A stretch of 64,000 nucleotides of DNA from Sphagnum compactum (lineage: Eukaryota > Bryophyta > Sphagnopsida > Sphagnales). The translations under genes and the position numbers were made by a program. Where the stretch lies: assembly GCA_965153455.1 (NCBI GenBank), contig OZ234499.1:13512271-13576270 (forward strand), in the 5' to 3' direction. This document shows, piece by piece, positions 14,101 to 26,700 of the stretch. The notes below the pieces were generated by a model that saw only the letters and a program-made list of their open reading frames with translations, was not told the DNA's origin and searched no databases. The stretch's first letter is position 1. Every line of letters starts with the position of its first letter.

Positions 14101-16537
14101 ATAAAACCAAAACACATATAACAAAAAGGAAAAACAAACTTACTTTGAAATGAAATGTTGACGTTGGTAGTAACAAAAATAAGACATTACAAATAGAAAC
14201 ATGGAGGAAATAACACCACCATGAAAAACATGTAGTAAAGGGTTTAGCATGGCGAATATAAGCATGGAGGGGGAGAAAGCAACACCACCAACAATGATGT
14301 GAACAAAAACACAAATAAGGAAATAACAACCCACAACGAACACAAAAGTAGAAAGGAAAGAGGATGGGAGAAAAATGGTAGGACTTGTTTAAAAGGTTGA
14401 ACTTTCTATTGAACTCAAAAGCCATTCCCCACGAAACACATGCCAGACTTCTTCATTGCATTAAACCCTAACCTAACACCTTAAACCCTAAATAAATAAT
14501 AAATGATAGCATTTCTTAGTTTAAACCCTATCCATGGGTTGCTTATAACCAAATATCTAGATTTAATTATCCTATGTCCCTAGAACTTAGTTAAAAATTT
14601 GATCTCAAGATACTTTTATAAATTACATGAGATTTAATATCTAATAGATATTAAAAGGAGTTTGGTTCTTGACCAATTGGTTAGAACTAAACCCATATAC
14701 TTGATGATTCAATCATCAACTATGTATTTTTTGTTTATAATTGTAAATTTGTAAAGAAATAAATGGGCAAAACCCTTGATTGAATATGAAAAAGAAATCA
14801 TACTTACCCAACACTAGTTTTCTAAAATTAAATGTATAGTTTCACACCCTTGTGTTGTTGATTTCATCCAAAATTTGCAATATAATTCATTTTATTGTAA
14901 TTGTTGAACTATTTTTAGGCATGATATTATTGTAAAGGTAGAAGGGGAACATTTTCAAAGTGAAACATTTTTCCCTATATTTGTTAGTTATGTGTTAGAT
15001 TTATGACAATTGATAATTTATGATACCACACATATAGTTGGCCCACACACATAACGGGGTATGCTATTAACATATAACCATATATTTAATATTTATGTGG
15101 CCAAGTTTGTATCATTTTGTTGATTACCTTGGTATATTCAAATCTGGTTATTGATAAAATCTCTTTCCTAGCAAAAAGTTGTTTGCAAGAGTTAGGCCAT
15201 TTGTTTTTGTCGAAGGGAAGAAAAAACCATTTTGCTTAATTATCCATCTCTAAAACATTGGTTCATAAAGTGATGATTTTGAACATGAAAGAAAATATTT
15301 TTTAGTGAGAAATATGGGAAATTGGATAAGAATGTAAATAAAATCATACATAATTCATGTTAGGTTGTAGAATGTACCCATGACTTAAAATTGAAGGGCA
15401 CCCTTGTCTTTCCACTTGAAGGCTACCTTCAAAACTTGCCCTTGGATTTGAAAGTTTGGATTCAACATTGCCCTTTTGTCGGTTTAAGTCAACAACTATT
15501 ACTACCTTTCACCGATTTTTACATTAGTTTCACTACATGACATATTACAATACCGTCATATAATATGAAATTTCCCTCACACTTTATCGCACGCAATGAA
15601 TAGAATTCAAATATGGATGCACATATGAATTTTGATTATTTCTTGACTCACTTCTCCAAACTTGAATCAAACATTGCCAAATGAATCACTTTTTGACAAC
15701 CATACAAAATGTGTCACACATACATATAGAAATTACATATAAATGACATAGAAAATTATTCAAATTTACAACAAAAACACATTTACAAATTTGAGCATAT
15801 GATTCAGATCATTCAATAACATACTTAATATTATATATATATATATATAGCTTTGGAAAATTTTGAAAGACCCATTTTCATATTGCTCTTTGATTTTAAA
15901 AATTTGAAATTAGCATTAGGTTGCATGGTTCCAATTTTTTTTTCCATGAGTTACAAGGGCAAAACTCCTATGAAAGGCTATTGAATGAAGGCTTCGAAAG
16001 AATGCTACAAGACCAGTAGGGTGAGTTATCATTTTGTCAAGTGCTAATGGGTTCTTTCTACCACTTCAATTTTGTTGATGTTGCTCAAGTGGCACCCCCA
16101 TAAGTATATTTAACCAAAATTGGAAATATTCAAAAATATAAAGTTGAAAATCTTAAGCAACTTTTCATAAATGTAGGTAACCATGGGAATTTTTGACAAT
16201 TTTTTAAAAGAAAATCCTTTTTTTTGGCGAATTATTTTTAAAAAAGAAGAATTTGTGGCAAAATATATTTTTGAGTGAAAATTCATCAAAAAAATCACTG
16301 CTTCTAGGGCTTGTTCCAACGCATGATTTGACTTTTTTTTAGCATCAATTCACATTTCAAGCACCTTTATTAATCATTAATTTGCATTAAAAATGACATT
16401 AAAATATACGAAAATAGAGCCAATAAATGGTTATTCGTCCCACTTAAGAAAATGTTTATGAAAATGCCTAGGTAGGACATAAAAACTAGTTAACATACTA
16501 TGGAATGCACTTCCATAAGGGTGCAATACAACATTTT
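11141..16537. other. AT-rich gene-free stretch
   Basis: No gene recognised. A lysine-rich frame at 11422-11637 continues past its stop with similar composition to about 11750 but matches nothing I know. A short (TA)n run lies at about 15831-15849. Two AAACCCTAA-type telobox motifs occur near 14462-14490. Confidence 0.55.
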
Positions 16538-16870
16538 CCCTTGTTGGGATTACTCTCCATATCGCATGAGACGTCTTTCTCTTTGATGCAATTGTTTGAT
16601 GCAAAATCATAATTTTATTACAAACCAATTTTTGGCAAATAACTTTGTGAATTGGGGTTCATACATAATATATAACCATCATTTCAACAAAACTAGCTTT
16701 CCTTTCCCTTGTTAGGGATTGCTCTCCATATCGCATGAGACGTCTTTCTCTCTCTTTGATGCAATTGTTTGTTGCAAAATCATAATTTTATTGCAAACCA
16801 AATTTTGACAAATAAAAAAAATGTGAATTGGGGTTAATATGGCCATACCATCATTTCAACAAAAACTAGC
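16538..16870. repeat. Tandem duplication, about 169-bp unit, two copies
   Basis: The unit runs from CCCTTGTT(A)GGGATT through CTCCATATCGCATGAGACG and GATGCAATTGTTTG to CATCATTTCAACAAAA. Copy 1 is about 16538-16697 and copy 2 about 16706-16870, with small indels (an extra TCTC, an extra A-run). Confidence 0.88.
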
Positions 16871-19800
16871 TCATGCATTGGATCATTTAACCAAATTTCA
16901 AAGTTCAAATAGGTAGTAGTTGATGGTGAGGTTCACATTTTTTCCTAGTTACCTTCACTCTTTCTCCCCACACTGTGATGAGCAACCACTTTAGCAACCC
17001 TTGCAATAAAAGGTTATGTCAGATAATATGAGGGAATGAACCCTCGCTCCCAAGTGAGCTCCCACTTTGGGAGTTGCAGTCCCGATGGACTTTTGAATTT
17101 TCAAAGAGCGATTGCAAGGGTCAAAACCCATTGGATTGAAAAGTTCGTAGGGTCTAAAATGGGCTCGCATGGCCCATTGACTTAAAAAAATGACTTAATT
17201 TTGAGGTTTGAACTTTGAATTATATAAAATGGCAATACCTTGGCAGCTTCGACAATAACCTATCAAATAATTAATATATATTTTTTGAGAATTTTAATTT
17301 GACATCTTAGTTTTGATTTTGAAAATTTTGATAGCTATAAAATAAATATAATAAGACTATGTTCTCTATCAAGACTTACACATTTGCGGAATTCTTTGGG
17401 TTTAGGTCAAGAATGGTCTCATTGAGTTGTTTTTAGTACACACACACACATATAAATATAATTATTATTTTTAATTGATTTTTTTTTTCAATATTAACCA
17501 TTGGATGAAACTCATCTCTTGAAAATGTGGATGGAAGGAACCGGGGAAAATACACATGAGATGGGAGGTTCTTGGGATGAATGTATCCTCCGGGGACAAA
17601 GTTTTGTGCTCATTTGCTTTTATGTTAATAGGCGGGATTTGGAGGCCAATCGGGAACCTCAGTGCCTTCCTTTTAACATTAGCTAATGGGCCGGGTAGTG
17701 TTAAGATTTTGGGCTTTACCCTTTGCCCTTTGGGACCAGCCACCAAAATACATTTTAATATGTGCCCAAGTTGCCCGTCGTCGAGTCAATAGGAGTCGTA
17801 AACTTATTGAAGTGTGTAATTTGTTACGGTTGCATATTTAATTCAATTCTCGACATCCATTTTTCTTTGGAGAGTCACAAATTAGAAGTTCCGGCAAGGG
17901 GTTTGTGTCACCTCTAGATGAAGAAGTTGTGTGTATATAAATTTTTAAAAAAAAATATGAAAAAAAATAATTTTTTTTTTTCCCATGGTTCCACCTCATG
18001 TTGTGTGTGTGTATATATAAATATAATATAATATAATATTTAAATAAATTTTTTTTTCCCATGGTTCCCCCCCCCCCTCATGTGGGTCCTTTTATTCCAG
18101 TGAAAGTTGCACATAATATTATACTCGAGGAGGCAGGATTTCATGATTTCAATTGAGAGAATTGAATTTTGCATCGGCGGCAGCTTTTGCAGTTCTTTTT
18201 TTTGGTACATGGCCTGGCAAAAACTAACTTCAGCCAGGCCTTCTTGTAAACCGATAAATTTTGTTCATATTGGGTACACAGTGATAATAATTATTGGCAT
18301 CATGGCCTAAATTTACCCCCCTCTTCCTCTTCTTCTTCCTCCTCATCGCACCCCCTCAAATCCATAGCCAAAAATGTTGTTGGTGTCTATTGTGCCCACC
18401 AAAAAGAAAAGAAAAAAAAAAAAGGAAGTTAGGCCCCTTCACTCCATTACACCACTTCTCATTGATTGCATGGAAATTCTATTCCTAATATTATTGGCTT
18501 TATTCCTAATATTGGCTGTCACTATTTTTGGCCTGGACTAAATAGCATTTCCAAACAACACCCTACCTATTAGGTAGCACCCGCTTCTTCTTGCGTGCAA
18601 TTGTGCCAAAATTTGATGCATACTTCTAAATAATAGCCAAATAAGATCCCCCCCCTCCCCTAGTTTGGCCCCCAGTTTGGTGAGGTTTTTGATTCTTGTG
18701 TGTTAGTTGGGAATTGTTTTGGCCCCCCGCTTGGATGTCTTCGTGTTTAGGGCATGAATCTACAACATCCGGAGAGAAGAAAGAAAAAAAAGTAGTGATT
18801 GATTGTTTTGCATGTGTGCTGTTTTTTTGGGGCTATTCTCTTGTCATTTTGTGGCTCTAGTTTATAAGTTAAGAATTTCATACTCGTGCCCAACTCACTT
18901 ACTATGTGTATATATGCTTTGCTTCTCGTAAAACACCCCCCGGCCCCCCCCAACACTCACCCAACCACATCTACAAACACACTTGTGCATTGTAACCAGC
19001 ACATGCACTCCACCATAATACTTTACGACCGATATGCGCCATGTAAAGCCTAGCTGTGATGTTCGGTGCATTATTAATATTGGGGTATTATATGGGTTGG
19101 TTGGGGCATATTTGTTTGCCCACCCGTTTTTTGCATCCTTTTTCTAAGTATATTATTATGTTGCTTTGCTTGCGACGAGTTAGGCCCACCTCACCACCAC
19201 CACCACCACCACCACCACGGCCTACAACAAGGAGAGAGAGAGGTAGGGATTTTCCAAAACTTCCTCTCTATATGTTCCCAAGTGCTCCTCCAAGTTCCCA
19301 ATAATTTTCCTTTCCCTTGTGTTTCATACGGTGGTCATGTTACTTACGTAAGAGTTCCTCTCGCGTTGTTCCCACTAACTAGCACAATGATGTATGTTCT
19401 CCATATCCTTTGTCCAAAGTCATAATACTATTCTTCTAAGTTCTAAGTCCCGGACTCATAACCTTCATATGATATGTTAGTCTGATCCATATTAATTATT
19501 TTGGGGTGCCTTCCAAGTTCGTTTTTTTTTTTTTCTTTTCATTTTTGTGAAATAAATAAGAAAACATTATTTTCAAAGAAGGAAAGAAACAACCATCCAG
19601 CCAAAACCAATGGCTCCCAAATTTATTTATTTATTTTTCACTGCAAACATAAAAGCAAGTATCAATATTTGCCCACTTATTACAGGTTTTCCAAAAGGAC
19701 AATTTGGGCGGGGGGCAAAGGATACGAGACAAAGGTGAGGGTGCTATTGGGCACATGTTGAGGCAACACATTGGGAACTTGGGGAACATGTTGAAAGCCT

Positions 19801-20620
19801 CCAATGGGAAATGAACAAAAAGTCCAACACCCTGCCCCATCGTCCCCCAAATGGGAAAAAAAAAAGAAGAAATTGGGTCTAAATAGGGTGCATGCTGTGA
19901 ATTCCGTTGCATTGGCCGAGCAGAAGAATTAATTTCTACGGGTATTAATTATTTGTCAACTGTTTTTTTGGCGTTGGCGACTAGTAGGGGCATGAATTGT
20001 GCGGACAAGGTCCGCCTCATGGAATGCATAAACGGTGGTGGTCATTGTGCGTAACTTACACTACTTCAACATTCTCCAAGTTTTATCTTTTCGGAAAAAG
20101 TCACAAACCCAACCAAAAAGAAAAACAACCCCCCTTTTATTCGGCAAAATGCACGTAAGAATCTTACACAACCTTAATCCTTACACCCCCCCCCCCCCTC
20201 CTTATATTCGAAAATCGGTTGATTGACTTTTGCGGCTTTCCCAAATGCACAAAGCCGAGTAGGCGGGCGGGCGAGCGAGTCCGTCCGTAGACATGTGAGC
20301 TCACTTTCTTTACAGTTCCGGTATGTACCGATTTATACATTTTTATTGTACCTCCTCATCGGTCAACAGACCAGAGGCATCATCATTCTCTTCTTCGGCT
20401 CACCAGAGCGAGCGAAGAGACTCGGAACTCCTTTTTGATTGTGGGAATTGGTTGTCGCTCGGGTGTGGCAGAAGGGGGGTTTCCGAGAATTTTTGGGGGA
20501 AAAAAGAAACCATTTCCAGATTTATGTCAGTGAACTTCCTTCCACTTCATGTAACTAGGGTCAACCTGAGTTAACAATTAACACACCCAACAGCAAAAGA
20601 ATTTTAAAAAAAAAACAGTC
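16871..20620. other. Gene-free stretch with simple repeats
   Basis: No gene recognised. It is more mixed in composition than the DNA to its left, with C-runs (near 18067-18078 and 20185-20199), CCACCACCACC repeats near 19194-19218, and A/T homopolymers. Open frames here are low-complexity and overlap on both strands. Confidence 0.5.
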
Positions 20621-21195
20621 ACATAATTAATCTCAGCCGACACTGGGTATTAAAAAAAAAGGAAAAAATGGGTTTTTTTTTAAATTTGTTTTTCAAATTT
20701 GTGATATCAAAAATTTGGCGAATTTTTCGCATTAAAAAGAGAAATGTTTGTCAAATTTAAAAATAGAGAAACAAAAATTTCCAAAATTTTCTCAAATTTT
20801 TTGTAAGAAATTGTTTTTTTACTAGAAAAATCACATAACCTCAGCTGACACCATGGCTTCTTTTTTTTCTTTTTTTTTGTTTTCCAAATTTGTGATATCA
20901 AAAATTTGGCGAAGCGTTTCCCCCCCCCTAAAAAGAGAAATATTTGTTAAATTTAAAATTCAGAAACAAAAAATTTCCAAAATTTCTCAACTTTTTGTCA
21001 TTAATTTTTTAATTAATAAAACATTTAATCTCAGCCAACACCAGGGTTTAATTTTCCTCTCTCTTTTTTTTCAAATTTGTGATTTAAAAAAACTTGGCTA
21101 ACATTTAGCAAAATAAGAGCAAAACTTTGGCGAATTTACACTAGAGCAACCAAAAATTTTCCTCAATGTTCTCAAATTTTTTGTCGTAAAAAAAC
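20621..21195. repeat. Tandem array, about 200-bp unit, three copies
   Basis: Three diverged units, each beginning with AATCTCAGC(C/T)(G/A)ACAC or a close variant (near 20629, 20838 and 21028). Each continues with CAAATTTGTGAT, AAAATTTGGCGAA or a variant, AAAAAGAGAAAT, and ACAAAAATTTCC...TTCTCAA...TTTTTTGT. The third copy is the most degraded. Confidence 0.8.
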
Positions 21196-22806
21196 AACAA
21201 AATTTGTCTCGGGGGGTGGTGGGGGGGTGGGGGGGAGAAAACCAAAAAAAAAAACACTGAGAGACCCGACACATAGTATAGGTTACTAGTAAGTAGCGAC
21301 TGATCTCACCAGGGCACCTACGCCTACTGCCAGTGGATAGGTAGGTACATACCTAAGGAAGGCAATTCGCAAGCACGAGGGAGGAGGGCGGAGAGTTGGG
21401 GGAGGTCTGAAGAATAGCCCTGAGTAACAGCGGCCGAAGGACTATAAATCCCGGGTCGCCCTTAGACTCGCCAGAGAGGTGTTCGAAGGAAGGTAGGAAA
21501 GTAGGGAGATAGGTAGGTAGGTAGGTAGGTAGGGAGGGAGGTCGGAAACTAGGGTTTGGACTGTAGTTCAGTGTCCAGTTCAGTGTCCAGTTCATTGTCC
21601 AGTCCAGTTCCAGCCAGACACTACCGTTATGTTGGCTCGCGTGGAAGTGGACGACGGACGCGCAGAGACACACGGGAGATGGTTTTTTTTTTTTTCTTCT
21701 TCTACTTCTTCTTCTTCTTCTTCGTGCGCAGTTTGGAATGAAATTTGCGCTTGAAATCAGCGAGGAAGTGCACAGATCTGCGCCCAGAATTAGCAGGCGC
21801 AAATCAGGAACTCAAGATCTCGACGTTGCAGCATTTTTTTGGGTATGTTTTGCTTCTTTCTTGGCCCGGGGGGTTGGGATTGATTGTGTTCTTGTCATGC
21901 ACCAGCTGCTGCCTCTGCTCTTGTCATTGTTGTCATTGTTGTTGCCGACTTTCATATCGTTTTCTTCTTTACCGAAAGAGTGAGAGGGTATTTCCTCTAT
22001 TTGCCCACACTTCTTAAGCCCTTTTTCTTAAAGAAAATGTTTTGCATTTTGCATTTTCTTGCATTTCTCTTCTGCACGCGGTGTTTTGTTTCAGAGAACT
22101 TGGAAGTGGTTTTTTTTTTGGGGCGTTCTTGCAGATTTTGCTTTGTCCTTGTTTCTTGATGGCTTTCTTTTTCGTTTTGTGCGATTTGTTCGACTCCCCG
22201 CTCCCTCTCCCGGACCTCCATCTCGAAAGTATTCTGCCGAAATCCAGAAAAATAGTGATGAAAGAAGAGAATAGGAAAAGGGGAAGAATGCTTTCGCTTT
22301 TGCAAAACTGTTGTGGCGTTGGTTTGGAGCTTCGCCTCGGTAAGTAAGCTCTTTTGGTTGTCTTCCGGTATTTTCTCAGGCATCAAATCTCTACTCTGCA
22401 CTCCGTTGCCACCGCCAGGCTGAACAAACTAGCGCATCCCTGAGACGAAAAGAGAGTACACGAAGGAGGGAGCGGAACGGGAAAAGCTAGATGCGGCCGT
22501 AGGGATTGGGCTCCGACATTCGCATTGCGCTTTCAAGGATCCTTTTGACCTGCGACAACGTGACAAAGAGACAACAGGCTTTTCTCACAAGCTCTTGGAC
22601 GGGCGGAGCCATCCCGATCCGGGAAGGGAAGCTCCAAAGAGGAAATAGAGCATGGTCCTTTCTTCATTGTAAGCAGCTGCTGCACAGCAGAGTGCTTGCT
22701 ACCGCAGAAGAAGCCGTATATATATATATTTTTTTTCGCGAAGGTCCGTTTGCTGAGAAAGAAAGAAAGGCTATTGTTCAAGGTGGAGAGTACGGGGGAA
22801 GAAGAA
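21196..22806 (+). promoter_or_regulatory. Upstream region of the GT34-like gene, with simple repeats and a candidate leader intron donor
   Basis: G+C rises well above the flanking DNA here, as upstream of the other genes in the window. It holds a G-rich stretch (21211-21236), a GGTA microsatellite (about 21508-21536), CTT-rich tracts (about 21682-21722) and a short (TA)n near 22717. A strong donor, TCG|GTAAGTAA, lies at 22340. Plausible acceptors such as TACCGCAG before 22709 would give a spliced leader ahead of the ATG at 22807. Which of these is transcribed cannot be told from sequence alone. Confidence 0.4.
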
Positions 22807-24714
22807 ATGGCGGTTCTGCATTGGTCGGAATCGTGGAAGGAAGAGGCTGCGGAGTTCAGATACTGGTGGGGTTCATCTGTAAGGTTGTTGAGAGCTCTCT
22901 TAGTGTTGGTTGGCAGCCTGTTGCTGGTGTGTATCCTCTGCTTCTACGGTCCAGGATTGTTGCTGACAAGAGCCAATGAGCTGGGAAGGCAATGCTTAGA
23001 GGAGAGAAAGAGCTGGCCATCACAGAAGAATAATAATGATCCACCACACAATAGGTTTGCATTGGTCACATGCTCAGACGGTTTGACAACTATCCCACAA
23101 CGATCCTTTGAAGGAATGATGGAGTTGGTAACCCCAAACAAGAAGAGGTATGTCGAGAGACATGGGTACCACTTCATTGATGCCAGTGGCACTCTCGACA
23201 AGGACCGGCCTCCGAGCTGGAGCAAGATTCTAGCTGTGAAGACACACTTGCCGGCTTACGACTGGGTGTTCTGGAATGATGTAGTATGTTCTACCAGCCC
23301 CTCCTACTACTATTATGCAATGTTTGTGAGCTTTTGTATTGTTGGTTTTGCAAACCCTTTAAAGTTGTCATTGCAAGGAATTTGCTAACTGAGGCTGAAG
23401 GTGGAGTTCTGTAGCCTCCTCCTAAGGTCTAAAAGTCAGTGTGCAATCTAAGAACAATCTAGGAACAATCTATTCTGTTCATTTCAAGAGTCTACATGGC
23501 ATTGTAGTGTGTCAATCTCAATTGAACAGAGGGAGTCGTGATGAATAGGTTAGACCAAGGCTAGCAGCCCTTTATTATAAAGGCTTGAAGACAGATACCG
23601 ATATCCTAATGGGGATGTTTTGCTGTCATGGAATTGTTTTTGTCATCACAGGACTCTGTTGTGACCAACCCCTCAATAGCACTGGTGAGTTAAAAATCCT
23701 CAAAACATTCCACCTTTGAATTGTTGTTATGATAGTATTTACTCTTAACGCTCATAGAAGGAATTCTCAGTATCTCAGTTTCCATTCCAAGGACATCAAA
23801 TGACTTCAGCATTTTGAGTTTTGTATCTCCCATCTGAAGGGATCTGAGATATTGAGCAAGAATCTTGTCATGTTTGGTTTTTTTTGGGCCACAGGAGGAC
23901 ATAATATACTCAGTTGTGGGAGATACAGCGTTTGAGGACATGCCTGATTTCATTGTCTCTGAGGATGTGACAGGTGTAAATGCAGGTACCTTACTGTTTT
24001 GCCAACCTGTGCTCTTGTAAAATAACTGGAGTCAGGAGATAGTCTATTTCTTCATGCTGTATTCAAGCTTCCTAAACTTTTTTGCAATTATATCATGCAG
24101 GCATGTTTTTTTTCCGGAACTCTGAATGGAGTAGGCAGTTTCTAGACCTCTGGTGGAACCAAACAGAGTTTGTGAAGCCATTTGGGCAGTCCAAAAGTGG
24201 GGACAACACTGCTCTCAAGTACCTCATAAGAAACATGGCTGAAAATGAGAGAAAGCAGCATGTACGAATATCAAGGATGCAATGCCTCTTCAACTCCAAC
24301 TTGTGGAGACCATCCTGGAGGGGTTACCATCGGCTGCTTACTGCAACTAAATCAGTTTGGCAAGGTTAGCTACTATTGTGGTGCATTTTGAATCAACGTC
24401 CAACAAAAAGACAGATAATTTGTACCTGAGGAAAAGAGCATTTGGCTGAGGGGCTCCAGTAGTGGAAGAAGGTTATTGGGTAGGGATTGATAGGGCTTTC
24501 TGGTATGTTCTAAGCACAATATCTATTGTTGATTGCAGGGGTTTATGCTAGGGGGGATTTTATGGTGCACTTGGCTGGGTTGAACAACAAGAAGAAGTGG
24601 ATCAAGAAAGTATTGCAAGATTTGAGAGAAGAGCCATTTGATGCAAGGCTGCAGGACAAGGGTGGAGCTTCAACTAGGTCCAGGAAGGGAAACCTTCCAT
24701 TGTGGCAGAAGTGA
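22807..24714 (+). CDS. GT34-like (GMA12/MNN10-type) type II membrane glycosyltransferase
   Basis: Predicted Golgi glycosyltransferase that transfers a sugar from a nucleotide-sugar; the donor and acceptor are not known from sequence. Exons: 22807-23283, 23652-23684, 23895-23985, 24101-24364, 24539-24714, giving 346 residues with consistent phases (0, 0, 1, 1). The start ATG has A at -3 and G at +4. Residues about 27-49 form one membrane segment after a short cytosolic tail (type II topology). RFALVTCSDG (83-92) begins the catalytic domain. YDWVFWNDVD supplies the metal-binding D-x-D (158-160), which is restored exactly across intron 1 when the GTATGT donor at 23284 is used. VVTNPSIAL and GDNTALKYL (234-242) follow as in the family. 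It is shorter than xyloglucan xylosyltransferases (about 450 residues) and diverges from them, so it is probably a separate plant subgroup. Confidence 0.8.
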
Positions 24715-25689
24715 GACATAATGGCCTTGAAACTGAAAAAAGCTCTTCAATTTGGAGACAACTACGTTTAGAGCGATAACTTGGATGTAAGTAGCTAGTT
24801 TGTCAGAACCCCTTGTTAATTTATTCTGGGTATTGGGCCCATGCTACAGTAATTTTTTCCTAGTCCCGGATGCTTCCCATGCTGCAAGTCATGAACCATT
24901 GGAAAAAGCCTGATGGTGGAAGTGCTTTGATCGTCTACCAAGCTACATCTCCAAGAGCACAGCTGCATTTTTTGTACTCCTCTATCTTCAGTGAGTTAGC
25001 TGCCCATCACTTTCATGTCCCTGCCACAGCCATCTGCTTCCATCGCCACTGAATTTCTTCAAAACGGTGAGCAGTTGTAGCACCCAGCCTGCTGAATATT
25101 TGTTTCTGATTCAATCAATACTGAACCGTTTAGTCATTTTGAGGAAAATAGTAATAGTTCTCTTGCTGTTCCAGGTCTTCTGCAACCAATTCTTGTTGGT
25201 GGAAGGCAAACTGCTGATATGGGAGTCGGGAGATGTGCAGGAAGTTTGTGGGTCACTAGGGTGTGAGATCAAGAAGCACATAGCAGTTGCATTATGCCAG
25301 ACTGGGCAGTGGAAACAACAAATTCGAGAAGCTGTACAACAAAAAAATTATATTCTTTGCTTCGGCTTCCATTCAAGCCAAGCAGGTTGGTTATAATTCC
25401 TGGATTTAATCACATTTCTCACCCGGGTACCAAATTGAAGATGCATCAAGTGTCTGCCAAATTTTTTATGTAGGCCAACATTTCAATACTTGCTCTTGGA
25501 TGTCTTTTTTTTCCAAGTATAACATGGGATGTCAATGTTGATGATGATCTCTGCCTGCTCAGATCCGAGTGTCCTTGTAACACATCTGTCATGTTTATTA
25601 ATGGAGGCATGGATTCAATTCATCTAGAGGAGGTTGAAAGTCAGGCATATACTTTTTCTCTCTGAATATTGAATAGTTTTAATGATTTA

Positions 25690-25985
25690 CAGAGTTGCTT
25701 AGCTTTCTACCTGAAAATTGGCTGGTCATTGTGTTTGATTGCTTATCATAGTAATGGTTACACTCTTCTGTGAAAATCAAGGAATTTTGTTATACGTTTG
25801 ATCACCTATTGTAGTAATGGTTAGATGTCTTGTGTGAAGAAAGGAATTTCATTATTATTATGTCTTTGATCACCTATCATAGTAATGGTTTACGACTCTT
25901 TTATGTGCATCAAGGAATTTTGTGTTGTGTTTGATCACCTATCGTAGTAATGGTTGTGCCTCGTTGTGTGCATCAAGGATATTTT
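25690..25985. repeat. Tandem array, about 65-bp unit, four copies
   Basis: TTTGAT(C/T)(A/G)C(C/T)TAT(C/T)(A/G)TAGTAATGGTT recurs at about 25736, 25797, 25865 and 25930. Each copy is followed by a CTT.TGTG segment and CAAGGAATTT or a variant. The copies are clearly related but diverged. Confidence 0.85.
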
Positions 25986-26090
25986 TCTATAAATTGAACA
26001 TAAAAAAGAAAGGTTAGCCTCTTTCAAGATGGTTGTGAAAATTGTTTGCTCCGAAACAGAAAACCCAAATGCAATAATAAGAATGTGCGA

Positions 26091-26119
26091 GGGTTTAGGG
26101 TTTAGGGAAAACCCTAAAC
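26091..26119. repeat. Interstitial telomere-like motif in inverted arrangement
   Basis: GGGTTTAGGGTTTAGGG is followed immediately by AAAACCCTAAAC, so plant telomere units meet head to head within 29 bases. Single or double TTTAGGG units also occur near 27233, 42424, 43003, 58990 and 63095. Confidence 0.75.
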
Positions 26120-26404
26120 TCAATCAACAACATGAATTCTATGAAGTTGTTTACCAATGTGGGTAATAGACTTCAACTTCTTTGTGGAGAAAATCTACTT
26201 TTGTGTCAACAATGTGAATTTAGTTATGTTATTACTAATGTGAGTGGAACTTATAGATTCTTCATATCTCTAGCAACTTCAATTTCACATGTGGTGGTGG
26301 ACAAGTAAAAATTATTTAACTAACTGTTGCAATCAGTCGGGAATTGAACACCCATGTGATACATTTATTGGCTCTGCCCATATAGGGAATAATAGACTAG
26401 CGCA

Positions 26405-26700
26405 TTGGTCTACGATTTGAGCATAACATTTTGGCTCAAACCTGAACCAATGTGTGAGTGACATCTGGAGTACTACTACGATGGATGCGCCGTTTCTATA
26501 CAAGTACATGCATCTATACGAGAAGTTCTAGATCTAGTAAAAGAGGAAGATCTTTTCAGTTTGAAGTTAGAACCACCAGGTCTAGATCTAGTAAGAAAAT
26601 AAGGTTTTTTTTTTTTTTTTTGGTTTTTCCTCAGTTTGAAGTTAGAACCAGTTGTAAAAGGGCAGAGTCATAAAAGTGATGATGAGCTTCTGCTTTGTTC
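26405..26700. repeat. Dispersed repeat, copy 1 of 2 (partner near 29465-29700)
   Basis: Shared landmarks in the same order: GATTTGAGCATAA, TGTGAGTGACAT, AGTTCTAGATCTAGTAA (AGTTCTAGTAA in the partner), and AAGGGCAGAGTCAT.A followed by GATGAGCT. The spacing between landmarks differs. Inside this copy there is a further local duplication (CAGTTTGAAGTTAGAACCA near 26557 and 26632). No coding domain or clear ends were found, so the element type is unknown. Confidence 0.6.

Noticed and set aside
21353-22401. Several 70-150-codon frames on both strands
   Set aside because: Encoded by CTT/GAA and GGTA simple repeats, mutually overlapping, with no motif; better explained as promoter and leader DNA of the GT34-like gene.
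25067-25396. 109-codon frame downstream of the GT34-like gene
   Set aside because: No recognisable domain and no splice structure linking it to the gene; probably 3' UTR.
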